Source: Cryptomeria japonica
Lineage: Eukaryota > Streptophyta > Pinopsida > Cupressales > Cupressaceae
DNA: 64,000 bases
Assembly: GCF_030272615.1 (NCBI RefSeq)
Contig: NC_081414.1
Location: 810,377,069-810,441,068, forward strand
Direction of reading: 5' to 3'
In this document: positions 1 to 11,183 of the stretch, one piece after another
Numbering within the stretch: the first letter of the stretch is position 1
Layout of the letters: every line of letters starts with the position of its first letter
Program-made: the position numbers and the translations under genes
The notes under the pieces: generated by a model
Told to the model about the DNA's origin: nothing
Database searches by the model: none
What the model saw: the letters and a program-made list of their open reading frames with translations, nothing else

Positions 1-802
1 TTGCCAAATTCAATAAGAGCACTATCAAGCTAGAACAGAAGCTTGAATCAGCTAAACTTGTAAAGAATAACAATGGATTTGGTTTATTTGATTATGAGGA
101 AGGTGAGACCTCTGGAAAAAAAGATGGAGCATCAAAGAAACAACCGATACCAAAGGATAAAGGTAAGCAAAAGTTCAAACCTATTTGATTAATTGTCTCA
201 AGGAACGACACACTGCCAATGTATGTAGAAGTAAGGCTTACAATAATTTTCCTTATTTTCTAAATGATAAGCCTAGACCCAATAGATTCAATGGTAATTG
301 TTATGCATGCAAGAATTTTGGGCATAGAGCATTTGAATGTAGGTCTATCATGCAAAATACTGGAAGGTATCCTCAATGGAGTCAAGGAGCTTTTTCTGAA
401 CCCTCTGGGAATCGGAATCCAAACCAGTTTAATACCTATAATCATCAATCACGTAGCGGTGGCTATCAAGCGGCAAATGGATGGAGAGAAATTTTTTTGA
501 TTTGTCATGGTTATGGTCACACTACTGCAACATGTAGAAGGAAGAATGGAAACATGAATAATGGACCTTGGAGAGAACCTGGAATGATTTGCTATCATTG
601 CAACAAACTGGGTCATACAACAAGATTCTGTAGAACTAGAAAGAATATATCAGATGATATACCGGTCACTCCAGAAGGAAAGATTGATGTTGAAACTATT
701 CAAGCGGATATGAAGAAAACTTGGAAGAAGAAGCCAGAAGAAGTGATTCAAGAAGAACCGATTTCTGCACCTAGTGTGGAAGTCATTGAATCGGCAAAGT
801 GA
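1..802 (+). pseudogene. ORF1 of copy A: Gag-like zinc-knuckle protein (3' part)
   Basis: This is the C-terminal part of a Gag-like nucleic-acid-binding protein. Positions 6-185 encode a lysine/glutamate-rich linker, which runs into a TGA at 186. The frame then shifts by about one base near 185 and continues to 802. The second frame carries CCHC knuckles, clearly CYACKNFGHRAFEC and CYHCNKLGHTTRFC, plus two degenerate ones (CLKE...C and ICHGYGHTTATC, which lacks its first Cys). The tail is acidic and proline-containing. The order linker, four knuckles, charged tail matches ORF1 of copies C and D. The coiled-coil start is outside the window. It is known only as a retroelement Gag type; packaging of element RNA is inferred from the knuckles. 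Confidence 0.75.
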
Positions 803-1244
803 GCATCAGAAAAGCTTAGGGGGAGCAATCGATGAAATATTTTGAACCCCCGATTTACACCGGTAAAAGACCTCAACCGATATGTGATACCTGTTAGTTG
901 GCAGAAGACTAGAAATGGTAAAAGGCAAATTAGGGTTTACGCCCTAATAATGGAGCATTTATTATGGTAGGTGAAGAACTTGTTTAAAAGAAATTTTCAA
1001 GTTATTTTTCACTTATCAGTTCTTGACCGAAGAAGTTTTCAAGCACTGAGCAAAGAAAAGTGATTTGGATTGCGATTCAAAGAATTTTTCAAAATCTTGA
1101 AGAAGAATCAGAAGCAAACATCTGTTGGTGAAGTGTAGAACACAAAGTGGCGTTTCAACAACCAAGGGAGTGTGTGGCGAAGTATTGTTTGCAAGCCCTA
1201 AATTTTTATTTATGAAGGTACTTTTTCAAACTTCTCTGTTTATC
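803..1244 (+). other. Inter-ORF spacer of copy A
   Basis: About 440 bases lie between the ORF1 stop and the ORF2 start. No long ORF or recognised motif is present, apart from a GGGGGAG block near 820 of the kind that recurs in the 3' parts of this family. Confidence 0.5.
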
Positions 1245-4200
1245 ATGGCTTCCGCATCACACCCTAGCTCTAGTGCACCCGTTGATTCTATAGACTTCAT
1301 TTAATGGAAGGCAAAATATAATGCCCTATCTCAAATACCTACTAGTGTCATAGTCGAGGAAGGCATCTCCGATTACATTGACTGTAAGATTGAAGATGTA
1401 GGATCTTTGATGATCCGTTCTTAGTTGAGTTTGTTCTGTGAAAAGGACAAGAAGATTAAACCAGAATTTAGCATCCTAGAAAAGAAGAAGCTTCACAATG
1501 CAGTCTGTTTCCTTGAAGAGTTTTCAGATGATCACATCCGCATCATTTTGAGCAGAGTGCATCGTGATAAAATGTACTTAGAGCGGATGCATGACATCAC
1601 ACCGGAAGTGATTCATGTCATCACTGGTTTTTGTAATGTTGGAGAAGTGCTAGCCCTAAGGAAGATCAGCAAGACAGAAAAGACCAAGCTCACCGATTCA
1701 GTGAGTGACTCATGGGGAATGACTATCAATTCCATCAAGGATGATCTGGTCAAATATGCGTGTATGGTGATAGGATACTGGATGTTCCATGCTAGTAGAA
1801 TCAACTCTATCTCTGCTGCAGTGGTAAATGTCGCCTACAGGATGATCAAGGAAGATGCATCATTTGATTTGTGTACCTATATGCAAAGACAACTTCTGTT
1901 GAACCTCAAGTCGATTAAACAGGACATTGCCTTGAGATTTAAGTTTGGACAACTATTGGTTGGGTTGTTCTTCTACTTCCAAGGTTATTTCCCAGGAATC
2001 AGAGATATTCAATGGTCTGCTGACCAACCGGTTACAAAGAAAATCAAGGAAAGCCTTCAAGCGGTTGGAACCGGTTATCCAGAAGTTCTAAACAAATACT
2101 TTGATGAGTTCAGATGCAAAATGAATCAAAGAGTAATAATATCCAGTGATATTATCAAGAAGTATGAGGAGGACATCTACTTCACCATCAAAGTTGATGA
2201 GTGCATAATGGAGGCGGTTGAGCCGAGACAGGAAGAAGTGGAACCGATGGGATATGAGGCAATGTATGACATGCTAGATGGGTATGCCTCTACCCTACTC
2301 GCCTCGCCCCTTGATCCAAAGGCGAAGAGAACCGACACCTATTTAGAAAGGGTTACATTGGTTGAAGAACCCTTAGTAAAGAAGGGAAAGGCAGTGCCTT
2401 CAGCATCGGCACCAGTTACCATAGCAAGTCCCAAAGTGATCAAGTGGTCACCAGTAAAGAAGAAACTAGAAGCTGCACCCACCAAAGTCTTTGAGAGGAA
2501 GTAGAAGACAAAATGCAACACACTAGACTTAGAGAACACTGTGTCTGAAGAACAACCTAAGAAGACCATGCAAATGAGGAAAAAGACAAAGAATGAACCG
2601 ACAACATCTACACCGGTAAATATTGATATTTCCTCTTACATACCTTTGACACATTGTCAAAGAACAATTAAGAATATTAGAAGAAAAGTGCTTGGTGATT
2701 TGAAAGAATGCTTTGATGATTTTAATAATGATGAAAAGAAAGAAGTTGAACAAGAAGTCATTAATTATTTATGTATTAATGATCCGTGGCCTTCAAAAAT
2801 TAAGTTTGAGATACCTAATTCTTTATATAATTCTTTAGATAACAAATGGCACATTGACATAGAGAAGGAACAGGAAATAAGAGAGGAAGTATTTGAACAA
2901 TACTTTCCTGATGTGCCCAAAACAAAACTTTATGAAGTGATGGAAAGATATAAGGGCCTTTTCTTCATGAGAAGAAGGACACTCCTGTTGCTAGAAGGAA
3001 AAGTCCCTGAAGTGACTAAAGATACCCACTCCCTTGCTCAATCCACTTTAAGGTTGCATCAAGTGGCTGAAGCCAACAAAAAGGCTGAGCAAGAACCATA
3101 AATCACTCAACCGGATGAAGTTTATGATAGCGAAGAAGAACCGGTCACTACTCAATTGGACCCTATTGATGTTGATGCCTTGAATGATGAAGATGTTACT
3201 CTGAGTACATCAACTGAAGTGATAGGACAAGCAAAATAGGCAGAGGAAGAGAAGAAGAAATAGGATGAAGAAAATAGAAAATAGGCAGAAGAGGAGAATA
3301 AGAAACAAGAAGAAGAGAAGAAGAAGAAGGAAGTAGAAAAGAAAAAAGAAGAGAAATGAAAGGAAGAAGAAAAGAGACAAGAGGAAGAGAAGAAGAAGAA
3401 GGAAGCAGAATAGGAAGAGGAGAAGAAAAAGGAAGAGGAGAAGAGAAAGGAAGAGGAGAAGAGAAAGGAAGAGGAGAAGAGGAAGCAGGAAGAGGAGAAG
3501 AAGAAGGATGAAGATGAAGTGAAGCAGAAAGAAAAAGAAGAGAAACGAAAAACAGAGGAAGAGGAGAAAAAGAAGGCAGAAGAAGACAGGCTAAGAGAAA
3601 AATAGAAAGAGGAAGCGACATAGAGCACTCAGGTGGAGACCCCAAAGGCAACTGGTAGTCAAGCCAAACCGGCTGACATTACCAGTCCCATTGACCTCTA
3701 GTTTGAAAACGAATCAAAGTTGCTGCAAAGCATTAAGGTTTCTCAAGAAAACTTGGAAGTGATAAGGAGGAAGAAGGAGTAAGATGTGATCCAAGCTGCA
3801 GTGGACACTCTTACCAATTTGATACCCAGTACCGACCTCCCAAGTACCGATTCCTCTCTTGCACAATTGAAGCTCCTATGCACAGTTGTAGATGACCAGG
3901 TGCAAAGCCTGGAAAAAGTTGCTGAAGCCAGTGCCCAAAAGAAGCATCGAAAGGCTCTAGACACTGCCTTGTTGATAAAGTTAGCTGAGCTCTGGTCTAA
4001 CTTACAGAAGGCACATATGGACATTAGATATGCAATGGATGAGGGCAAATTACTACTCAGTAAGATATGTCAACCCCATCTATTCTGTGATGATGTGCTT
4101 GCTTAGAAAGAGAAATTGCAAAATGATATGCAGTCATTCATAAGCACCTTCAAGACTCCCTATGATTCCTTCACCACATATGGACAAACTACTCACCAGT

Positions 4201-4499
4201 TTCAAATACAGTCTGGAAGGATAGAGGCAGAGATAAGCAACCAGACACAAAATTTGTAGGAACTTCAACTGGTCCTACTGCCAAGACTACAAATTCTTCA
4301 GAAATGCTATCTCAATCTGGATGCCCTAACGGTCACTCAAGAGATGAGTACCTTGGATGCCATGGAAGAGTAGGTCTATCAGATGCAAATGGAGAATGAG
4401 GTTACTACCTCATTGCTTGAATCATGGTCCTTATCCATGAAGACATTTATGAAGAGCTTTAAATCAGTTTTTGACAAGTTTCACTCTTTTTTGTCATAA
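1245..4499 (+). pseudogene. ORF2 of copy A: ~1,084-codon retroelement protein without enzymatic domains
   Basis: One frame runs from ATG 1245 to TAA 4497 with no indel, broken only by point stops: TAA 1302, 3099, 3780; TGA 3357; TAG 1422, 2502, 3237, 3261, 3282, 3411, 3603, 3621, 3699, 4104, 4257, 4371. The first ~400 codons match copies C and D (RVHxxxxxLE, ITPEVIHVITG, VKYACMVIGY, a KFGQLLVGLFFYF hydrophobic stretch, MGYEAMYDML). Next comes a basic/proline linker, a block rich in Glu and Lys (3240-3620) expected to form a long helix, and a coiled-coil tail with repeated Leu/Ile. No protease, RT, integrase or RNase H motif is visible. Function is unknown; a structural or nucleic-acid-binding role is inferred only from charge and coiled coil. 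The length almost equals ORF2 of copy D, which argues that this is the original full frame. Confidence 0.8.
3413..3484 (+). repeat. 18-bp minisatellite in ORF2 of copy A
   Basis: Four near-perfect tandem copies of GGAAGAGGAGAAGAGAAA encode Glu/Lys repeats inside the charged helix. The unit is a multiple of three, so its copy number can vary without breaking the frame. Copies C and D have no such block at the matching place. Confidence 0.85.
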
Positions 4500-4772
4500 A
4501 CTCTTATTATTTTAATACTAATGGAACAGGGGTTATTCAACTATACTTTATCATTGTTGGAAAAGGGGGAGTAGTATTCTGTATTTAAAATTTTGATGCA
4601 TGCTATGTATACTTTAAGGTTTATCTCTGTAAGGAAGTAGTATACATTGTATTTTCTGCAAAAGGGATAGTGTATATGCTTAGGGGGAGTAATTTTGATT
4701 ATGGTATAATTTTGTTGTAAAACACTTATATGTCAAATTTTGTTTTTTTTCCTAAGTGTTGCCATCAATGCC

Positions 4773-4784
4773 AAAGGGGGAGAT
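4773..4784 (+). other. Polypurine tract of copy A
   Basis: AAAGGGGGAGAT directly precedes the TGTTGG start of the 3' LTR. This is the plus-strand primer layout of copia-type LTR elements. The 4500-4772 spacer before it is non-coding and holds a further GGGGGAG block near 4685. Confidence 0.85.
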
Positions 4785-5993
4785 TGTTGGCATTTTTGAT
4801 GATTTTGTTGTGATTGTCATTGATGGACACACACTTGCTATGAGATCACTTTTTGAATGTATGAATTATGCTCAACCAGTATTTGTTCCAATCCGGTATT
4901 CTGTTGTAGTCTTTAGACTATAGGTGTTATGCAGAAAGTGTTTACCAATCTCAAGCGGTGTAAAGAACCAAGCGACATGAATAGCTCAAGCGGTTTGAGG
5001 ATCTGAAGCAAAGCGGAACAAAGGAGCTAGAAGCGGCATTTATCATTTTCCTAGTCTTCATTTTTGTCAACTGGTAATTTGTTGGAATTGGTATTACTCT
5101 GAGTTATCAACTAGTAACCAGTAAAGTTGTACAAACTGGTAATACTCTATGATGAGTTACCAACCAGTATATTTTTGTGATGAGTTACCATCCATCGACA
5201 CTTTGATGGTGATTTTGTGTCATATTACCAAATGTGTCTAGATACAATGAACCTAGGAACTTGCAATGTAATCCTATTGGACCGACATGAAATCAGATTC
5301 CTTTTAAGGACATCATGTCTAGGGTTTAGGAGAAGAGTATGTGTGTAGCTGTTAGGTTTTTGGTGGTTGACGAAGTTATTGTATGTGCGATCTTAACTGA
5401 GAAGATCAAGTCTGTGTGTTGTAACAGAGTGTGGATTTACTGAAGATTGAAGTAATGTAGAAATGAATTAGCAATGAGCTACCATGGATCTAATCAAGTA
5501 GATTGTGCCATTTTCTAGATCATTCACTTGTTTATTACTCACAGCTTTGAGAAGTCAGAAACCCCTAATTGGGTAGGCCCAAAAAAGCCTTTGTAAATCC
5601 TCTAACAAGGTGATTCACATCCGTGGATCTGAAATCCTCTCACAAGGTAGTCTTTAATTGGACTTATCTCCTAACAGAGATTGAGATTCCTGATAGGATC
5701 TGTTCTGATAAAGAACATTGTATGACCTTAACCGGTCTGGTTACTATTCTGTAGATAGTTACTTGTGAGTTTCATCTCACCGTGGTTTTTCTCATTTGGG
5801 TTTCCACATCAAAATCTCTTGTGTTATGGTGATTGTGCTTCTATGGGTGAATGCCTTATTTGCTATTTGGTTTGCATGTGTGTTAACTAGTTTGTTTGTG
5901 AAACTATATTATCGGTTTACTACTAGACTGTTAAAGTGTTTAAGTATAGTACTTTTTGGTATGCTAATTCACCCCCCCTCTTAGTATTCATCA
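4785..5993 (+). repeat. 3' LTR of copy A (3' end missing)
   Basis: It starts TGTTGGCATTTTTGATG after the purine tract and ends in the CACCCCCCCTCTTAG block that lies about 20-30 bases before the end of the related LTRs. The expected terminal ACA is missing, because the sequence switches at about 5993 to the interior of the LTR of element B. Short inverted and direct copies of ACTGGTAA/GAGTTACCAACCAGT lie around 5080-5190 in the presumed U3. Confidence 0.75.
5135..5168. promoter_or_regulatory. Dyad repeat in U3 of copy A LTR
   Basis: ACTGGTAATACTC and GAGTTACCAACCAGT face each other across six bases, with partial copies either side (5080-5190). Repeated dyads in a U3 often act as protein-binding or enhancer sites. 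Here the role is inference only. Confidence 0.35.
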
Positions 5994-6561
5994 GTTTGTA
6001 GATCATGGTCATGGTTATGGGATTATCTGTGTGCGAACAAAGTTGTAATCATATAAAGAGGATTTGGTCGATCATAGGTGATGAAATTGGGTTTGTGTAA
6101 GAGGTTTAAGACCTCCAGTATTGAGCTTAATCGGAACTATACTCAAGCATAGGAGATGCTATTCTTGCAGTTCATTCTTATTTCTGGATTGTAGTCTTGA
6201 TTTATTTTGTAGTCAGTGAAGGTCCTTTGTGATGAGCAGTGAGCTTTAGGCTGTTGGCCTTCCTGCATATGCAGGCCCCTTATTGTAATCACATACTTAC
6301 TATAAAAGTATTATCTGCCAGTGGGTAGGATTTGCATCGTGGTTTTTCCCTTTACTTGTTTTTCCATGTACAAATCTTGGTGTTTATGTGTTGTGGATGC
6401 ATGCTATTTGGTTTATGGTTTATGTCTGTGCTTAATTGATATATCTACTATTACATAATTTGGTTTATGCATTTTGATAAAAGGTTTTGCATGCTTAAAG
6501 TTTCATAACCTATTAACAACTGATTCACCCCCCTCTCTGTTATTCACCAGTTATGCTAACA
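5994..6561 (+). repeat. 5' LTR remnant of copia B
   Basis: It aligns with the 3' LTR from about 11830 onward (TTGTAGATC...GTGGTTATGGGATTA). It ends ...CTAACA just before the primer site. The conserved hairpin GGCCTTCCTGCATATGCAGG lies at 6256, and a C-rich run before the end is shared with the other LTRs. Confidence 0.85.
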
Positions 6562-6562
6562 A

Positions 6563-6579
6563 TTGGTGTTAGAGCTTGG
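6563..6579 (+). other. Primer binding site of copia B
   Basis: TTGGTGTTAGAGCTTGG follows the LTR end by one base. It resembles the initiator-Met tRNA complement TGGTATCAGAGC with two mismatches. Confidence 0.75.
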
Positions 6580-6616
6580 TCCACTTTATAGAAGCTTACT
6601 ACTTGGGGAAGATCAT

Positions 6617-7506
6617 ATGGTGAGTAATCATTCAGCTTCAATTCCTTACCGGAAGGACGACCCTACTCTTGAAGGAACAAATTACAGGGTATGGAAGCTT
6701 CAAATGGAGACTCATTTGAGATGTCTTAGCAAGGAGATTTGGGAGATCACTGAGAAAGGCTATACTCCTTATGATCTGACATCTGGCAACCCTCCTCCAA
6801 TAAAATGGACAAGAATATTGAAAATGACTGTAGAGCTAGAGAATTCCTCTCGAGTGTGCTTTCAGGTCAGCAGGTAATGGGATTAACTGACAAATCATCT
6901 GCAAAGGCTATATGGGAGTAGTTGGATACTCTGAATGAAGGTGACCCTACTTTTAAAATTGCTAAACTTTATGGTTATCGGGTAAGGTATGAGAACCTAA
7001 GAATGGATGAAGATGAAAGGATTATGGGTTTTATGGAAAGAGTTAATAAAATTATTTTGGGAATTCAATATTGTGGTGGATCTCTGAGTGAATATGAGAT
7101 TGTTTGTAAAGTATTGAGAGATTTGCCTCCGGCTTACAAGATGAAGGCTATTGCAATTAATGAGTTGAGAACAATGTCTAACACTTATGTTAATAGGGAT
7201 ATTTTGGTTGGAAAGTTATCTACTTTTGAGCTTGAAGAATTTGGTCGTCAAGGAGCTACAAAGACAGATTCTGCATTCAAGGCATCTACATCATCAACCA
7301 ACAAGAGTAATTGGAAAGCATTATATGTGAAGGAACTAGAGGATATGAGGAACAAAGATGAAGTGCTTGAAGAACTTGAAGCCCTATTTGCTATAAGAGT
7401 ACCTAAAGGTCTGGCAGGAAGTAAGTATGAAGTAAAATCACCTTTCAAATGTTTTGCATGTAATAAGACAGGTCATTTTGCATCTAGATATCCTAAGAGG
7501 AATTAA
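6617..7506 (+). pseudogene. gag of copia B
   Basis: This is a capsid-type protein. The ATG at 6617 opens a frame with the copia Gag start pattern (LEGTNYRVWKLQME), a frameshift near 6850 and a TAG at about 6919. It then continues through YENLRMDEDERIMGFMERVN and LPPAYK to 7506. The end holds a single knuckle, CFACNKTGHFASRY, whose last Cys is replaced by Tyr. The length is roughly normal for a copia Gag. It is dead because of the shift and stop. Confidence 0.85.
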
Positions 7507-10500
7507 ATATTTGAAGAGAAAGATAGAAGATCTTTTAGGCCTAACAATGATTTTAGAACAAGAATAAGTATAAGAGGAACATAGATAAATCATGCTACTA
7601 TGTGGATGAGGATGGTTTAACTGATGATTTTGATGATGAACCATCAAAAGATTCAACTGGTGGAGCCAGCAATGGAAAGGAATGGGTATTCTTGGCTATC
7701 AAGGAAGATACTCTGGAGCCTATTATTCATAATTAAGACAAGGCCCTTGCTTCTAAGGTTGAAGACAAGGATGAATGGGTGATAAACAGTGGATATTCAC
7801 ATCATATGTCTGGAGATAAAAGGAACTTTCTATCTTTGCAAGAATTTGATGGTGGTCTTGTCATATTTGGAGATGACAAAGCATGCATGATCAGATGAAG
7901 AGGGACTGTATCATTGGATAGTAAGCATAAAACTGATAGTGTTTATTATGTTGAAGGTTTAAGGCATAATATTTTGAGTGTAGGACAGTTGGTGGATAAG
8001 GGATTTCAATTACAATTCAAGGATGGAAAATACAAAATCATTAATAGATTTGGATTAGAGATTGAAACCGGTACTCAAACTAAAGGTAAAATCTTTCATT
8101 TGAACTCTAGTGAGAAGACATGTTTGATTGCACACATTGATGAGAGTTGGCTATGACATAAGAGGTTGTGTCATGTGAATTTTGATTGTATTGTAAAGAT
8201 TAGTTCAACTAAGGTAGTTAGAGTTATACCTAAGATTGTGAAGCCTCTTAATTCGGTATGTAAGGAATCTCAAATGGGTAAGCAAGTCAGAACTTCTTTT
8301 AAGAGTATACAAGACAAATCTAATGATGTTCTTGATCTTATTCATATTGATTTATGTGGTGCTGATAGGATAAGAAATTTTTAGGGTGATAGATATTTCA
8401 TTCTAATCATTGATGAATATTCTAGAATGATGTGGGTTACTTTTCTTAGGGAGAAATATGAAGCCTTTGAAAAGTTAAAGAACTTTAAAGCTATGGTTGA
8501 GACTAAGATAGGTTTGAAGATCAAATGCTTAAGATCCAATCAGGGTGGTGAATTCACATCTGATGAATTTAACAGTTATTGTGAGAAACATCGGATCAGG
8601 AGACAATTATCTGCACCTTGGGCACCTCAACAAAATGGTGTTGTGGAAAGAAAGAACAAAAATATCTAGGATGTAGCTAGATCTATGATGATGGAATCTA
8701 ATTTGCCACATATCTATTGGAGAGAAGCTATGCGCATGGTGGTGTACACATTCAACAGAGTTCATATCAAAGGAGACACTAATAAGACACCTTATGAGTT
8801 ATGATTTGGTCATACACCTATAGTTAAGTATTTCAAAGTCTTTGGTAGTAAATGCTATATCAAAAGAGATGGTTCCATTGGAAAGTTTGATCCTAGATGT
8901 GATGAAGGAATATTTCTTGGTTAATCTAATCAAAGAAAAGGATATAGATGTTATAACAAAAGATTGCAGAAAATTGTGGAAAGTGCTAATGTCAAGGTAG
9001 ATGAGAAAAACAAAGATCAATTCAGACCTTATGAGAGAGAACCAGAAGTGGAAATGGTAATAACTGAACTGGTAGCACTTGTACTGAAACAAAATGTTGA
9101 ACCTATTACCCCAATAGTATCAGAAAATTCAATAGTAGCTGAAGATCAAAGCAGGGAATCAGAAAGTCAAAAGACTCCTAGGTATGTAAGGTTGAATAAT
9201 TTAGAAGATCAGATCATTGGAGACAAGAGCAAAGGAGTAATCACAAGAAGAAGGTTGGGAGCTGAAGAGGTGTGTTTAATTTCTCAAATTGAATGGGCAT
9301 TAGTAGATGAAGCATGTAAGGATGAATGTTGGATGAAAGCTATGGAAGAGGAGTTGGATCAGATAGAAAAGAAAAACACATGGACTTTAGTTCCCCAGCC
9401 TAAAAATAAGAATATTATTGGAACTAAATGGGTCTTTAGGAATAAATTGAATGAATATGGACAATTTGTGAGGAATAAGGCTATATTTGTATGTAAAGGA
9501 TATTCTCAAAAGGAAGATATTGATTATGATGAAGATTTTGCTCCAATAGCTAGTATTGAAGCCGTGAGATTGTTTATTGCTTATGCTGCCCATAAGAACT
9601 ACAAGGTTTATCAGATGGATGTTAAGTGTGAATTTATAAATGAAGATCTTGAAGAGGAAGTTTATATTGAGAAACCTGATGGTTTTTCACTTTAAGATGA
9701 CAAAAACATGGTTTGTAGATTATGGAAAGCTTTATATGGTATGAAGCAAGCCCCTAGAACATGGTATGCTAGATTGGACAAATATATTATGAAGCTTGGT
9801 TTCACTAAAGGTAATGCTAACAGTAACTTGTATTATAAAATCACTAATGATGACATTTATTATTGAGGTCTTTGTTGATGATATCATTTTTGGAGGTCAG
9901 GATAAGTTATGTATGGAATTCTCTGATAATATGAAGAATGAATTTGAGATGTCTATGATTGGAGAAATGGAATTTTTCTTAGGTTTGTAGATTACTCAGA
10001 CTGATAAAGGTAGTTTCATCTATTAAACTAAGTATGCTAGAGAGTTGTTGAAGAAATTTGGTATGGAAAATTCTAAACCGGTTGGTACCCCTATGGTTAC
10101 TAGTGAGAAATTGACAAAGAAAGATGTAGCAGCTCCGGTAAATCCTCCAAGGTATAAGCCTATGATTGGAGGTTTTTTATATTTGACTCATACTAGACCA
10201 AATATAATGAATTTTGTTTATATTGTATCAAGATATCAAAGTGATCCTAGAGAGAATCATGAGAGTACAATGAAAAGGATTTTCAGATACTTACAGCCCG
10301 AACAACTGAATATGGTTTATGGTATCCTAAAAATGATGACTTTACACTATGTGCATATATAGATGCAAATGGGGATTGAGATATAGATGACTGAAAAATC
10401 ACATCCAATGGATATTTCTTTCTTGGAAAGAAACTTGTTTCATGGATCAGTAAGAAACAGTCATGTACTTCTTTATCTACTATTGAAGATGAGTATGTTG

Positions 10501-10826
10501 TTGTTGCGACTAAATGTGTACAAGTTCTATGGATGAAGAAAATGTTGAAGGATCTAAGGGTAGATTGAAATGAACTGGTAGTTATTCACTATGATAACTC
10601 TATTGCTATTGACATATCAAACAATTTGGTATTTTGTTCTATGACAAAGCACATATAAATCAAGTATTATTTTTTGAAGGAAAAGGTGGAAGCAAATGAA
10701 GTCAGATTAGTTTTTGTGAACACTAAAGAGAAGATTGCAAGTATCTTAACTAAACCTTTGCCTAAGGAATCATTTGAGTATTTTAAAGAGATATTGGGGG
10801 TCTTTACCCCTCTGGTAAAGACTTGA
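7507..10826 (+). pseudogene. pol of copia B: protease, integrase, RT, RNase H
   Basis: The usual copia polyprotein order is traceable. The protease (about 7770) reads WVINSGYSHHMSGD, so the catalytic Asp of the D-S/T-G triad is Asn. The GAG-pre-integrase and integrase follow (8150-8930), with DLIHIDLCG and QQNGVVERKN kept, but the second DDE Asp lies in RSNQGGEF and is Asn. The RT (9260-10000) has WMKAMEEELDQIEKKNTW, YQMDVKCEFIN, ALYGMKQAPRTWY and FVDDIIFGG with both catalytic Asp present. RNase H (10330-10826) has SWISKKQSCTSLSTIEDEY and ends after ILTKPLPKESFEYF. Stops interrupt it at about 8155, 8382, 8667, 8803, 8923, 9693, 9988 and 10024, with a frameshift near 9800. The lineage looks Tork/SIRE-like, but that is not settled. 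Confidence 0.88.
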
Positions 10827-11183
10827 GTGATGCTGATTAGCATAATTATAGTATGCATTTATCAAAATTATTTTCATTCTAGATTGATGAGATGGTGCTA
10901 ATACTTAGAGGGAGTAGTCATCTGTATGGTTCAAAGGTTTTATGGTTTTTCTTTGATGTTTATGTCAAGTTTATGGCATTGATGTCAAAGGGGGAGAGAT
11001 ATACATGTGAAAAACAGAGCTTAATAGAGATATCAGTCATAGGGGGAGTTTGGTCTTTGGCTTAGAACTTCATTTATATATCATTTGTTGGATGTCTTCC
11101 ACTGTGGGAGACTTGTTTGACATTTTCTTGGAACTTGGATGTTTTTCATATCTAGTGTTTCCATCAATACCAAAGGGGGAGAT
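10827..11183 (+). other. 3' non-coding region and purine tract of copia B
   Basis: This spacer after pol carries several purine blocks (GAGGGAGTAG, AAAGGGGGAGAG, AGGGGGAG) and then the true tract AAAGGGGGAGAT (11172-11183) next to TGTTGAT. The same arrangement with CATTGATGTCAAAGGGGGAG is found in copy C. A small ORF at 11050-11235 crosses into the LTR and looks fortuitous. Confidence 0.7.

Larger units (their letters stand above)
1..5993 (+). mobile_element. Non-autonomous LTR retroelement, copy A (5'-truncated by window edge)
   Basis: This is the 3' part of an LTR element read left to right. In order it holds the end of a zinc-knuckle ORF, a spacer, a very long second ORF, a 3' spacer with GGGGGAG blocks, a polypurine tract and a 3' LTR. 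No aspartic protease, integrase, reverse transcriptase or RNase H motif occurs between the ORFs and the LTR. Its second ORF is homologous to those of copies C and D, but its LTR is clearly different from theirs, so A is a separate lineage of the same kind of element. The 5' LTR lies outside the window. The 3' LTR stops abruptly where copia element B begins, and no target duplication can be assigned. Confidence 0.85.

Noticed and set aside
3152-3651. Minus-strand ORFs of 158 and 151 codons rich in Ser/Phe/Leu
   Set aside because: They are the complement of the Glu/Lys-coding purine-rich repeat in ORF2 of copy A, and the low-complexity composition is fully explained by that.
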